A DNA stretch of 64,000 nucleotides from Antedon mediterranea (GCF_964355755.1 NC_092675.1:6110312-6174311), one strand, 5' to 3'. Shown: positions 35,057-51,014, counted from the stretch's first letter. The notes: a model not told the origin generated them from the letters alone. Numbers and translations: made by a program.

Positions 35057-36339
35057 AACAAAAGAAGCACAGCATGGTGGCATTATGTCTATCTGCTGTA
35101 GATATGAACAGAACAGTTTATATATATAAAGAAATTCAAATTATGTTTTGAAATGTGGCAACTAATCCATAAGATTCTTCCGTTAAAGTTCAAACCAATA
35201 TTCTTTTGTGCATATTTTTCAAATTTTATAATTTTTTTTCTTGGTTTCATTTCTTATTCAACCCAAGGTTTACTAAACTCTTATTTCAGATAAAATTGGT
35301 ACAAAAAAAAGAAGTTGAATTTTATTTGAAATCCGATTTTGAACAATATAACAATTGTTATACTTGTAGAATATAAAGAAATTCTAAAAAATGAAAATTC
35401 ATTTTTAATAATTAATATTATTGAGAGCATTAAGGTTCATAATCCAAGCTTTACTTTGTATAGTCTAAGATCAGCATAGGGCCCTACATTTTGACTCAAT
35501 AAATACTTAAGCACAAAAGTCAGGCTTATCAACAATCTTATTTGTATCTGATTAGGCTAGTTTTTTTTCATTCTGCTGCACTCAACGCTAATCCTATATT
35601 AAACATTGTAGGTTGAAGCCAAGTACTGGATTAGGGCCAAATTACAGGAAACAGATCGCCCAAATGGATGATGAATATATACTGGAAGGAAACTATTTGA
35701 AATATTTGTATTAAATTAACTGGTAACTACATTTATCATATTATTGGTCTACAGTATTACATACTTTCCTTTATAAACGAAGTACTGCCTATGAATGTAT
35801 TCGGTTTAAACTGTCGGAACAGAAATTTCAATTACCGCTTCAACTCACTTACATGTACTTTTAAAATGTTTGCAATTTAAATAAAATTCTTATTTTCCAC
35901 ACATTTCTTTATAAATTTACAACAGTGTTTAGACATTAAGGCGCTACCTTACTTTAAAAGATGTAATAATATTACAGACATCACATAAGCTATCCTCAAT
36001 CTCCTTTAGGAGAATTACGGACTATTATAATTCCTTACGGATTACAAGAAATAAAAATCATATCCGAGTACTTAAATATAATTTTTTTCTTTGTGAAGCG
36101 CCAATAATTTCCACGGTTATTGATATCTACATGTTTGTTTCTTTTTAAACCATGAGACGTTCTAAAATACCACATACACTTATTTCTATGTTAGAAAACT
36201 TAATTTAAAATTGGCCGATGTTTGAACACCAGAAGTGACTTTTCGCATTGCTTTTGACAACACGAAATCACGCAAACAGTTTTGTTGCTGCTTTCAAATA
36301 GTTACTACTCACTTTTCATGGGGTTTAAAATTTGATAAC

Positions 36340-39300
36340 CTAGTTACTACCCCCTAGACTTGGGAATTCATCCTCGTTGTCTACACGTGGTGCAACAGGC
36401 CCGTCATTGCGGTACCTTCCTCCTCCTCCTCCACCGCCACCGCCGCCACCACCAGCATTACCTCCACGTCCTCCCCCAAAACCACCTCGCCTACCACGGC
36501 CACCCTCTCTTCCACGTCCGCCACCCCTTCCTCCGCGTCCACCACGTCCGCCACCCCTTCCTCCGCGTCCACCTCGTCCAGACGGTTCGTTAAAACTTAT
36601 GTCGATATCCAGTAAGTGCTTTTGTGATGGCCGTCCTTGATGCCCATGTTCTTCTTCCTATTAAATCAAGAAAATATAAACTATACACAAAATATCCAGA
36701 TAGATTAGAAATACAGAGATTAATTTACAGGTTCAATTTCTTAATTGTTTATTAATCAGAAAGTGAGAATTTCCAGTTTCATTTCGTCAATTTTATACAC
36801 ATCCAACCAAACCTGGCAGTGTGGATAAACTATAGTTAAAAACCAATTCTCATTTGAAGCTTAGGAGGCAGAGTAGAATCATGGGTTACAACCCTAGCAC
36901 TAAGTTAGGATTGTACCTGGACTTTGGGATTAGGAGTTCCAACTACAAGGGATCACCATCACTAAACAACCAGTGAACCGACTGTTGTATGTATACTAAT
37001 GTAAGCGCCTACATACCCTTTCATAATCCATATTATCAGTAGTAGCAGCAATTTTTCTCGAGTCCAATTTATATGTTTTTTTCCATTGTTCAGCATTTTC
37101 TCCTTCACCAGCTTTTCGTATCTTGAAGTCCTTTTTGTAACGGTTTTGATTTATTTGTGCCTTGTATTCTTCCAGGGTCATTTCATGAGCGGTTTCCTCA
37201 ACGCCTTCCACTGTCGTTTCTTCATCTGGTTTTTCTCCATCCCTAAAATAAATAGAAAAAATTATAGAAATCAAGGGAGGAATGTTTTTAGTTCTTTTTT
37301 GCAGAATCAAAAATAAACAAAATTATATAATCAATGCTCATAGTTAATTAAGAGGTTATTTAGCAGTTTTAATTTTCTTATTAGTAAAGTTGGCTGAAGC
37401 CTATACTATTCGCATGCATTTACTAGCCAAATCTAAACAAGCCAACTATCCTCTAAAGTGCTACCTTTATCTGGTAAATAAGCTGGCGATACAAATGCTA
37501 ACTATTAACTACGAAAAATAGTAACTAATTAGCCCATACATACAAATTCATTAAGTAGGGACCTTGTTCACCATTTCAATTACACTAGTTGACCAACGCT
37601 ATCTAACAAGCCAAACACTGGTTTCACTATTAGTAGTACAAGGCAAGTGTTATCTTAAGACCAGGAATACCACAACATCATGGTGCCGTGCTTAGTGGCC
37701 AGATGTATTAGAATGTGAATAGCAACACAAAGTTCTCTACTCACTTTTGCACATTTGTATTTTCATGTTCTTCTGCCTGGCTGTCGTCGGTCACATTGGA
37801 AGTGTCAAGTTCGCTAAAAGATAATGAATTGCATTCGTGATTGCAAACAAGCATTGAATTGATTTTAACAAAATGATGTACAGTACAGTCTTGTACATGC
37901 TTTCTACAGCTAGGTACATGATATATTAGCACGCATGGTGAAATCCAGAAACCAAATCTTTATTCAAAGAAATGACTGCTGGTTTTTAAACCAAGGGAAT
38001 GAACACCGACAAAAAAACTAAAACATCGCTGTTAAAAGCCGCTTTCAAACAATTGCTGCACTTAAACCTTTAAAAAGTGTTACTGTATTGTTAAAACATT
38101 ATCTGGTCATGTAGAAATAAATTGAGCAGAAGAAAATCAATATTACATTACAGTAATGTGTTTGACAATGGCTTTAAAACACTGTACTATTTATCAATGT
38201 AAGGGATCTAAGGTAAATATATTATACATTGAATGATATTAATGTTAATTTGATTAATGAATGCAAGTTGCTTAACATTTCAATTTGGCCTTGACCTTTA
38301 AAGTGGGAATCTGGACATGAAATGGAAACAATGCAAATTATTGATGAGTATGATTAATAATACAATATGATTATTATTACATGTCATTTTTAATGGCAAA
38401 TATATATCCCAAAGATTGTCTTTGTTGAATTGTTAATTTAGGCGAACAACCACAGATATAAACAACTAGTGTTTTAATTTTTAATACGATCCCAGCACAA
38501 AGTGTAATTGTGAGAAACCATGGAGGGAGGCCATTGAATATACGACCACATATGAAGCATATTCTATAAACAATCCTTGTATACGAATATAGTGTATTTA
38601 GTATACGTTGCCCATTTTGGACAGGGTTTTTTTATTGCCTTACTTCACTGGTAACTAGTTAAAATTAGTTGTTTATTATTACCAATAGACAATGATACAG
38701 TAATGTTGGTTGTGGTTAAACTTGGTTTTCGCACTTTGACGCAAGCACACTGCTTAAAACTATATATTGCTTGTTCAACTCCTTTGTGTTCCGCTTACAC
38801 AGGTGCATCGCATCTAAGTGGGAACCAAGCTTTAACATTGCCGATTATATCGGAAAATCCAAGATTGAAACGTTAAAGGTTAATAACAACAATTAGGAAT
38901 AATTACAAATATTTTACCTATACATTTCATAATTCTGTACCATTGATGGATGGGAATATCTAATAAGAACATTGTAGCATTATGAATTATACGTAAAACA
39001 CAGAACCATGATTTGTACTGCCATTGTGCAACTATGCTTCTACCAACGTTAATCCACAATCTACACTACCAAACATTACGCGACAACAAAATGTGATGTG
39101 TCATATATAGACATGTCATATCACTACTTTATTTGGGTATATCACTACCATATTTGGGCTTATTATATCAGTTTTTTTGTTAGTTTGATAGTGTAGACAG
39201 CGCTAAATAATCCTGGCTTTAGTAATGACAATTATATGACAGGGTGAAAATCATGATACCTACCTAACTTCATCTCGTACACTACCCCAGTTGTGAGGCC

Positions 39301-40521
39301 CATTTCCTTCTCTCTTCTCATGTGGCTTAATTGAACTGTGGATAAATCAAAAAACAAAATAAACCAAAGAATATACAGGTAATACAAAATTAAAATTATT
39401 CATTGTGTTGTATAAAAAACATGGACTGCATATTTTTCTGAAAGGAAATCTGCACTTGATATGTACCATTTACAGCACACTTGGTAAACTTCTACACACC
39501 CCCAAGATATAGACACGGCACACCTGTAATTTTAAGGCATGATGGGGTTGAAAAGTTGAGGAGATAAATTATATTATATATGAACAAATTGACATAAAAA
39601 ATTAACATTTTTGGGGACTACATGCCTCTTGTCACTTCCACTGTGTCGATCAAATTCACGTTTTCCTCTGTAATCTCTGCCGCCGTTGGATGATCCGCGT
39701 CCTCGCCCACCACGTCCCCGTCCTCCGCGTCCTCTTCGCTCACCAAACTCCCCTCTTGATTGCTGGCCGAATCCCCTTGGACGTTCGCTAAATGACCTTT
39801 CGTTTTTCATTTCCGTTGTCATGCCTTCATTATTGTTGAATGTTGAGGGTTCTTCATTTTCACGGTTTTCTCGGTCTTGATATGAACGTCCGCCTCTTCT
39901 ATTGCCTCGTCCCCCACGACCTCGTCCACCTCTCCTTGGTGGGACATCAGCCTCTTTTCCAAAACGCTCTGGTTTATCTTTCAAGTCTAAAAATATATTT
40001 GCAATTAAAAAAATCTAAATTCCTGATACACGCCATATTATTAATCATGATACAGTAAATAGAAAATACTTTACTTCACTAACATTAATTGGGGGCACAC
40101 TAGGTCGCTCGAAAACTATGAGAATCAACCACCAGGGTGCAGGTCACACTCTCACTAAAAAAACACGCGAGATCAACATTTATTGTATGTTGGCTAGCAG
40201 ATACACGAGGTGCGAATCCCTGATAATGCCTCGACAAAACAACATTGTTTTACAACTAAAACATATGCAATTTAAACCAAGTATATATGAAAATAACATA
40301 CCATCTCTTCTGTTTGATCGAGTATCTGTTTCAACGGGCTTTTGAATGTTTTTCTCATTCAATTGCTTGTTCTGATTACTACCACTAGGTTTTTTCTTCT
40401 TTTTCTCCTTGGTCACCTTTGGATCTATTGGTGCTGGTTGTTGGTCTAAAATATCTTCAGCATCATCAACTAAAAAGGCACCGTACCTGTTGGACGTCCC
40501 TATACCGTACGCGTGTTCCAT
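36340..40521 (-). CDS. SERBP1: SERBP1/HABP4-family RGG RNA-binding protein
   Basis: Ribosome-associated mRNA-binding protein; family members plug the mRNA channel of idle 80S ribosomes. Exons (minus): 40521-40302, 39986-39626, 39335-39264, 37813-37745, 37242-37017, 36657-36340. Phases fit, product 421 residues (human SERBP1 408, HABP4 about the same). Seen in order: NRYGAFLVDD near the N-terminus, a Lys-rich stretch, a first RGG block (RRGGRGRGGRGN, later GRGGRGRGGRG), HNWGSVRDE, the acidic linker, the conserved EMTLEEYKA...FKIRKAGEGE...QWKK block, a second RGG/poly-Gly block (about 341-395) and the terminal DNEDEFPSLGG. Only one such gene is visible, so it may represent the single ancestor of vertebrate SERBP1 and HABP4 (inference). 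The donor after exon 2 is GC, not GT. Start codon has A at -3 and G at +4. Head-to-head with ZNF367. Confidence 0.93.
38721..38834. mobile_element. Palindromic MITE, family B copy 4 (diverged)
   Basis: cttggttttcgcactttgac at left and aagtgggaaccaagcttt at right. SERBP1 intron 3. Confidence 0.6.
39052..39207. mobile_element. Hairpin MITE, family A copy 9
   Basis: aatctacactaccaaacatt at left, gtttgatagtgtagacagcgc at right in pieces (gtttgatagtg, tagacagcgc), with inner tcactaccatatttgggctt. SERBP1 intron 3. Confidence 0.7.
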
Positions 40522-41503
40522 GATGAAATTCCTTCACTTTCTAGAAGGATGATTTTGGATTGTAAATACTACCTAGAAAACATGAGGAATTAGAAAATAT
40601 GGCGATCTCGTACAGAGAGGAGTAGTGCAATTGAGCAATAGTGGGAGTGTGAGGGCGCTGCATGAAACAACCCTGGTAATAATAGATTCTTCCATGTGAG
40701 GGAAACAGAAATATGGTACACTACGAAAATAGATTTTTTATTATTTCTGAGAAAATAAATTTATAAAAATGTTATTATATAATGTTTTAAGAGTTTATAA
40801 TTTGAATTTATCAAATATACATCGTTCTGGTAATGTATAATATATTTGGTCATTTCCGAATACCCCTACTACAAAATGATTGCTACGAAATGGTGCTAAA
40901 AATCACCTCTAGAAACACCGCGCGAAAAATGCTGATCCCTAGTTTGTACCTTTACAAATTGGTAGCTTGTAAAAGGTTTTTAATTTTAGTAGTAGCAATT
41001 ACAATCATATTTAATTACATTATACATTGGTTTTATTTTTTATAGTTTGCTACAATAATCGTATTCGAAACAAAACAAAGGAAATTTACATTTATGTCCA
41101 TATATGGTCGTTGATTGAATACTGAATATATTTTTATGGAAGAAGAAACTGTAAAAATAGCCTAAAATCAATGATAAATCGAATTTAAAGCATAGGGCTC
41201 GTTGAATCTAAATTAAATATATAACACTTTGTATGTGGATTTATTTAGTTTGGTAATATTAAATAAAGCATTTTAAAGAAATGTGCGACGTCGACAGGAG
41301 GACCGTTAAAAATAAAACGACATGCGACATGTGAAGAAAGGTCAAACAATTAATTATGCAAAGCAACGCTGTGACCCGTAAAGATAATCCAATCGATTCA
41401 ACAACAAATACGGCGCGCCAAATTCAGTTGGCGCGGAACTTGATAACGCTTTATCAATGAAGAGAGGTTTGTCTTTTAAAAACCAAGCATTTAAACAGCA
41501 AAC
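40522..41503. promoter_or_regulatory. Divergent SERBP1/ZNF367 promoter gap
   Basis: 0.98 kb between opposite start codons, free of recognised transposons. The right end holds paired E2F-like sites (next entry). Confidence 0.55.
41412..41436. promoter_or_regulatory. Two E2F-like sites upstream of ZNF367
   Basis: ggcgcgccaaa at 41412-41422 (TTTGGCGCGCC on the other strand, an E2F consensus match) and ttggcgcgg at 41428-41436 in the opposite orientation, 68-90 bp before the ZNF367 ATG. These GC-rich words stand out in very AT-rich DNA. E2F control fits a cell-cycle regulator; binding is not shown. Confidence 0.6.
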
Positions 41504-44596
<3,093 letters not shown>

Positions 44597-45532
44597 ATTA
44601 TAAAGTGTTTTTTTTTTTTAAGTGATTTTTATAAATTACATTGGTGGTATGTAGCGCCTATAACACAAGAATTTTTTATATTATCCTATCTTCTCTACAG
44701 TATATAGAAAGATTTCATCTTTTACATATTGAGGAAGCACTACTTAATTGGCTTTAAAAAGCCCCTCTCATTGGCTCTATTCTATCCCACAATGCCATCC
44801 GAAATGTTACACGTCTTAGATGAACAGAAGATTCTTGGGTTATATGTTTTTTGGTAAATGGGGACAAATGTAAACAACCCTTTAGTTTAGAGTAATTTTC
44901 TTCACGTGCCAGCAAGACTAAATGAATTCATTCAATGAGCCCTCATACTTTTTCAAGTGGGTTTATCTTTTGTATTGTTGTATATAAAACACATCTAGTC
45001 AAACTAGTGATTTTTAAAAACATTTTTTCTTTAAATAAATAATTACAGTAATTGATTTTTTTAAAAGCAATAGCTGTATTTTTGGTAAAATTAATTTTTA
45101 CCAAAAGTTTATGTCCATTCATTGGTATCATTTTAAGGTTTGTTTAAAAAATTGACTCATAGTTTTTTTGGAATAATTTTTAAACATGTAATTAAACTAC
45201 TATTGAAAATAGTATCAGATTTATGAATTTATGTAAATTAGTTGTCACAAATTGAAACAAATTTTATTGAAATTGTTTTGTACAATATAACATTAAATCA
45301 AAGCTTTTATAAATATTTTTAGGATAATTATGGAAAATTGAACATATTTAAATATTTATATTCGGTTAATATTGATGTTGCTTATACAGGTAAAATTACA
45401 TTTTACAACTGTGTATGTTTTGTATATAAATATAGTGTAAATAAATATACTGTACAATGTAATATGTTTGTAACTTACTTTGTATAAAAGGAACAGTGAT
45501 AAAAAAACAAGTGTTTAATGAATATGAAGTAG

Positions 45533-45732
45533 GTCAGTCTTGGCCTAGCTAATTCAGTCTTCGCATAGCTAATTCAGTCTTGGCCTAGCTAATTCAGTCT
45601 TGGCCTAGCTAATTCAGCCTTTGCATAGCTAATTCAGTCTTTGCATAGCTAATTCAGTCTTTGCATAGCTAATTCAGTCTTGGTCTAGCCAATTCAGTCT
45701 CTGCCTAGCTTATTCAGTCTTGGCATAGCTAA
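45533..45732 (+). repeat. 20-bp tandem repeat, ten copies
   Basis: Ten units of tcagtcttggcctagctaat with substitutions (tggcc, tcgca, ttgca variants). Just 120 bp before the 45-bp array. Confidence 0.9.
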
Positions 45733-45852
45733 TTTGTCGTTGAAATAAAACTTTGAGCTCTGACTTCTGTTTTAAACTAGTTTGATTTTGTTGTCATAAT
45801 GCGATGTTTAATACAGTACTTTAAATAGTGAAATTTGTAGAGTATACTTTTG

Positions 45853-46887
45853 GGGTGTAGGCCTAAGTGGAATTGTCTTCCTGCATGGTAGTGCGTTGGG
45901 TGTAGGCCTAAGTGGAATTGTCTTCCTGCATGGTAGTGCGTTGGGTGTAGGCCTAAGTGGAATTGTCTTCCTGCATGGTAGTGCGTTGGGTGTAGGCCTA
46001 AGTGGAATTGTCTTCCTGCATGGTAGTGCGTTGGGTGTAGGCCTAAGTGGAATTGTCTTCCTGCATGGTAGTGCGTTGGGTGTAGGCCTAAGTGGAATTG
46101 TCTTCCTGCATGGTAGTGCGTTGGGTGTAGGCCTAAGTGGAATTGTCTTCCTGCATGGTAGTGCGTTGGGTGTAGGCCTAAGTGGAATTGTCTTCCTGCA
46201 TGGTAGTGCGTTGGGTGTAGGCCTAAGTGGAATTGTCTTCCTGCATGGTAGTGCGTTGGGTGTAGGCCTAAGTGGAATTGTCTTCCTGCATGGTAGTGCG
46301 TTGGGTGTAGGCCTAAGTGGAATTGTCTTCCTGCATGGTAGTGCGTTGGGTGTAGGCCTAAGTGGAATTGTCTTCCTGCATGGTAGTGCGTTGGGTGTAG
46401 GCCTAAGTGGAATTGTCTTCCTGCATGGTAGTGCGTTGGGTGTAGGCCTAAGTGGAATTGTCTTCCTGCATGGTAGTGCGTTGGGTGTAGGCCTAAGTGG
46501 AATTGTCTTCCTGCATGGTAGTGCGTTGGGTGTAGGCCTAAGTGGAATTGTCTTCCTGCATGGTAGTGCGTTGGGTGTAGGCCTAAGTGGAATTGTCTTC
46601 CTGCATGGTAGTGCGTTGGGTGTAGGCCTAAGTGGAATTGTCTTCCTGCATGGTAGTGCGTTGGGTGTAGGCCTAAGTGGAATTGTCTTCCTGCATGGTA
46701 GTGCGTTGGGTGTAGGCCTAAGTGGAATTGTCTTCCTGCATGGTAGTGCGTTGGGTGTAGGCCTAAGTGGAATTGTCTTCCTGCATGGTAGTGCGTTGGG
46801 TGTAGGCCTAAGTGGAATTGTCTTCCTGCATGGTAGTGCGTTGGGTGTAGGCCTAAGTGGAATTGTCTTCCTGCATGGTAGTGCGTT
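45853..46887 (+). repeat. 45-bp minisatellite, 23 identical copies
   Basis: The unit starts gggtgtaggcctaagtggaa, continues ttgtcttcctgcatggtagt and ends gcgtt. 1035 bp equals exactly 23 units and I see no mismatch between them. The unit length is a multiple of 3, so long open frames occur on both strands (45896-46909 plus, 46943-45777 minus), but they have no start context, splice signals or non-repetitive domain, so I do not call a gene. Confidence 0.97.
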
Positions 46888-47594
46888 AGACTTGGTAAAT
46901 TTACACTAATTGGTTGGTATACCACAGGGGCCGTAATCACCATTCACACTTGGTCTAAGGGAATTTATGGAAAATACTTAAATTATCTCAGTTTGATTGG
47001 TGAATACAGCCACAGTATCCCACATTGGCTGAAGATAATATATATGGTATATATATTTCCTCCCAAAAACTACATATAGGAGGGAAGGGGGTAGATAACT
47101 GAGGAACAAGTTGCTAACACCTGTCAGAAGATGTAATACTGCAGAAAGCTTAACGCTAATCTCACATGTATAAGGTATAATGATTTACATTAGAGTATTG
47201 TCATTGCAAAATAAACGTGATACATTAAAAAGAGAAACAACCAAAATTGCTTAGCACAATCAACTTTATTTTATAAACACAACATATCTTCATCCTCACT
47301 TTAAAACAAAACACTAATTTCTGTCAATATTCAATGTAATTAAACACAGTATCGTAAATGTTCGAATTAATAACTGTTTTTCACTGCTGTTGCGCAAGCT
47401 CTATGGATAAAAATATACCATATTTGTGTGTGCCATGTATTTTATAAACGCCCCAGCACTTATTTGATCAATCACAGTATTTTACTAATAGCAACACTCG
47501 ATAGCAAATTAAACCATTCAACCTAGGATTTCATTGTGATATATTGCAACAGTACTGATTGTTACCCTGTATAAATCAAATTGATTACACAATA

Positions 47595-47745
47595 GTTATG
47601 TTCAGACGGCATTCTAGTGTGAAGTTACTACATGTAAATTATACATGTGTTCACACTAAACAAACAAAATATTTTTAATATTGGTATTGCTAATTGAGAA
47701 CTGGGAGGTAAGAAAAAGCTTACTTCTATCTCGCCTGAACATAAC
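47595..47745. mobile_element. Short MITE-like inverted repeat
   Basis: gttatgttcagacg at left, cgcctgaacataac at right, 14-bp ends with one mismatch. Confidence 0.5.
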
Positions 47746-48028
47746 AAATAACAACCTAACAACTTATTATTATAATAAAATCAAACTGTATTACTGGGAA
47801 AATAAAAAAAACAAAATCGGGCTTAGAAAATAACAATCCCTATTATTAACAATTGGCAATTGTAATAAAAAAAACATATTAGTTTCATTTACATTAAAAT
47901 ATACATAGAAATAAACAAATGAATACAACAGACTAAAGAGTTTCTGACTCACAACAATTAATAGACAACGATCTTATTTACTGTTTGAAAATTAAAAAAA
48001 CATTCCATTTATAGTATACAAAGGGACC

Positions 48029-48229
48029 ATGTCAAAATTATTCTAGTGCAGTTACTGCAGTAACTATATATATTTTACTAATTTATGTAAATATTTTCAT
48101 TATTCTGGGTAATCATACGTATGGTTCATTGTCAGACTCAAATTCTAAATTGAAACAAAGTAAAATCATACATCATTACAGTAATAAATTGTAGTTGCTT
48201 CAGTAACTGCAGTAAAATAATTTTGACAT
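48029..48229. repeat. Inverted repeat with ~37-bp arms
   Basis: atgtcaaaattattctagtg and cagttactgcagtaact at the left pair with agtaactgcagtaaaataat and tttgacat at the right. Would form a hairpin in a long SLC4A11 3' UTR if transcribed. Confidence 0.65.
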
Positions 48230-49261
48230 AAAATAGCACTGTGTGACATGTATACTTTATTGCATTGCATGTACAAGACGGATAATTTTCATTCCTTTCA
48301 TTTAATAAAATAGATTAGTTTCAGTTTTTATGTGTAAAATAACATTAGAAACTTCTAAACCAAAGGCACTTTCTATTTAGGAAGGTCTCGTAACAAGGCT
48401 ATTCTCTCCAAAACAAAACGGAAACTGTCAGTTACACAGAAGCAGCAGGAATTTTGCAAGCTCAAAAGTAATAAAAAATAGTTCATATTTGAGAAAACAC
48501 TGCACAGCACTAACAACTATAAAGCAACCAAGCGTATAAAACATCTGAACATTCTCTCAAACCAATCTGCATTTTGTATGTCACTAAAAAATTTTTTTTT
48601 TCCCAACAAGAAATGAGCCTAGCAAATGGTACAACTTAACGCTGCCCACTTAAAGTCATGAAGAAATCCTTAGCATAATGCGGACACAGAGTTAAAAATA
48701 GGATCATCATTACTTTCGTGGAATTATAGATATTATGCTGTCCTGTTTACATTGGCACAAAATCCCCTTAAAACACAAAAATATATATCTATAACAATAG
48801 TTATGACACACAACTAGACTATACAGCTATCGAGTCAAAAAGTCATTCTGTACATTCAATAGTTGCGTAGTTTAGTGGCATGTTGTAAAAACACAGGTCA
48901 AAGGTCAATATCACAAAACAATTAAGTTCAAGTTAATGTGACCTTTGTCTCAATAATAAAAATCTATTGTGGCGAAGCCCAATATTTATATACCACCGCT
49001 TAATAAAGTATGTGACCATTATTTTTTATAATATAACCTACAATCATATCATAGAATAAATTACAATATATATTATATATTAACATTTTCATATATAAAC
49101 AACGTATTTAATTTAATACAATGACAAGTAAATGAAAAATTCAAGATAAAATATGAAATCGAAATACTCTGTTAACATTTAGGAAAGTATAGATAAAAAT
49201 ACTGTAATATTAAAAATAAATGAATGAAAACTGTGCAAAACTAGTATCCCTATCGGCTGGC

Positions 49262-49402
49262 AAAAATCTGGAGTTTACAACACAAGGGTGTACACCATAC
49301 AAAACACTGTTGATGCCAGTGTATGCAAACTCTGGAGTTTACACACAAGGCTGTACACCATACAAAACACTGTTGATGCCAGTGTGTGCAAACTCTGAGT
49401 TT
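49262..49402 (+). repeat. Tandem duplication of ~66 bp
   Basis: ctggagtttacaacacaagg ... atgccagtgtatgcaaactc occurs twice in a row, nearly identical. Confidence 0.85.
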
Positions 49403-49654
49403 TTCTAGCTCATGTAAATGATGCAACTCAGTACATACAAAGATAATATATAAGAAACTACACTGGATACGATAGTACTGTTTGTGCATTGACTAAAACC
49501 CTTTTCACATTTCTCAAGTTGTAACCTATTTTGAAGTCATTACTCATACATGCATTTGCTAAACTCGTGAAATCTTGAAAGAAAGAAAGGAGCTTGTGTG
49601 GTATTTGATTATCATGCATGTACTGATATTTCATGATTCTTGTGAATCTTTATC

Positions 49655-49725
49655 AAGATGTGTTTTATTTGACTGTACCTCCTAAGGGAGGTGAATAGAT
49701 TTGATATGATTTGATTTACAACTTG
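49655..49725 (+). mobile_element. LINE 3' end fragment
   Basis: tttatttgactgtacctcct then aagggaggtgaatag and a tail of (TTTGATATGA)-like repeats. Confidence 0.45.
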
Positions 49726-50837
49726 TTACAAATACTTTGCATGAGGCTTGGAATATGATTTATAATACATTTTAGAGTTTTTGTGTATAAAAAAAAAAAT
49801 ACATTGTAAAGTGTCACCTTCTTCTTAACCCCTCCTCTACAACAAGCAATTACTAAAAAGTGTAAATCTACCCTATTCTGTTTTCTCAACCCTTCTTAAC
49901 ATTACACATTTTTTTTTTTCAGTAAATATCTAATTTAATAAGAATGAATTATATATTATACATTCTTAAAAATATAATGTATTTTATACCCTATATAATG
50001 TAGTTTTTTTATAAAATATTATGTATCTAGGCCTGTTTATATTATTATGACAATAAGGAACGATAAAATTCATACAATACAATGTTATTCATTATGGCGT
50101 CATTTAGGTTAACATGTAGTTTCAGGATTGGAACTTTTCTAGAAAAATGTATATATATATCGTGGTTCTTTATGGTCCTAAGTATAAACAGGCCATAATT
50201 GTTAATATTTTGATGAATTTTGTTTATGTTTTTGTGCTAGTGACATTATAAAGAAGTCTTATTCATGTACTAGTTTGTTATGGCGTAACTATAATCCTAC
50301 TAACAAATAAACTCGCCATAAATTATGGTTTTGCTGGTAACTAAATTGCACAACAATAGCAAAGGGATTTTGGTAGCACAATCGAAATATACGGTATGCA
50401 TAGCTAGCTTTATCAACATCAGTAAATTACAAACGCAAAAAAAAATAAACTAATTGTTGGTAGTTTCGCTGAGATGACAAGAATGTGCATGCATTACTAT
50501 GTAATGCAAGAATTCCTGTAAATTGTACCAAATTTGGTCCAAAACAGTATTATATTCCTATAGCTATCCTTCTAGGTTTCAAATGTTCTAATAAACAGTA
50601 CAGTTTCGTTCCTCCCACTGATGCCAGTCGCATCCAAGAGGCAGTCTTCTCTAGCATTCAAATATATGCTGGGTCCGACTGTTGAAGGGCTTCCTTGACT
50701 GGGTTACTAAGTCAGAAACCATTTGGTTTGAATTCTTCAATAAAGAAAATATGATCGGAAAGATGGCTCGGAAACTTCTGATATGTCTGAAGCTGGTTTG
50801 GAATTTTCCCGCATATTTTCGATGTGTTTTGTAGTTG

Positions 50838-50998
50838 TTCCTGTCACCAATTTGGTTCCAAAAGTATTATTATATAAGAATTGTCACCAATTTGGTTCCA
50901 AAAATATTATTATATAAGAATTGTAACCAATTTGGTTCCAAAAATATTATTATATAAGAATTGTCATCAATTTGGCTCTAAATGTTCTATTATACTGG
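50838..50998 (+). repeat. 40-bp tandem repeat, four copies
   Basis: Units start tgtcaccaatttggttccaa and continue aaatattattatataagaat; the last is diverged. Ends 16 bp from the SLC4A11 stop codon, so it lies in that 3' UTR. Confidence 0.9.
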
Positions 50999-51014
50999 CG
51001 ATGTTGTTTTGGTA

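Larger units (their letters stand above)
33786..36339. other. Tail-to-tail gap: EIF2B2 and SERBP1 3' UTRs
   Basis: Holds the EIF2B2 3' UTR with AATAAA at 34481-34486 and, on the other strand, a SERBP1 3' UTR with a candidate signal TTTATT (plus) at 35051-35056. The two putative transcript ends are about 0.55 kb apart. No other gene was recognised. Confidence 0.6.
44597..51014. other. Tail-to-tail gap: ZNF367 and SLC4A11 3' UTRs, tandem arrays
   Basis: ZNF367 has candidate AATAAA at 45440-45445; SLC4A11 has a candidate minus-strand signal at 47265-47270 (TTTATT on plus), which would mean a 3.7-kb 3' UTR, but nearer signals are possible. The gap contains the 20-bp array (45533), the 45-bp array (45853), two inverted-repeat elements (47595, 48029), a 64-bp duplication (49262) and a 40-bp array (50838). 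No gene was recognised. Confidence 0.55.

Noticed and set aside
36360-36640. Plus-strand proline-rich and minus-strand-shadow frames over the SERBP1 last exon
   Set aside because: Antisense of the Gly/Arg-rich RGG block; the minus-strand frame joins in phase to the rest of SERBP1.
45777-46943. Long open frames on both strands (388 and 337 codons)
   Set aside because: They are produced by a 45-bp tandem unit whose length is divisible by 3; no unique domain, splice or start support.
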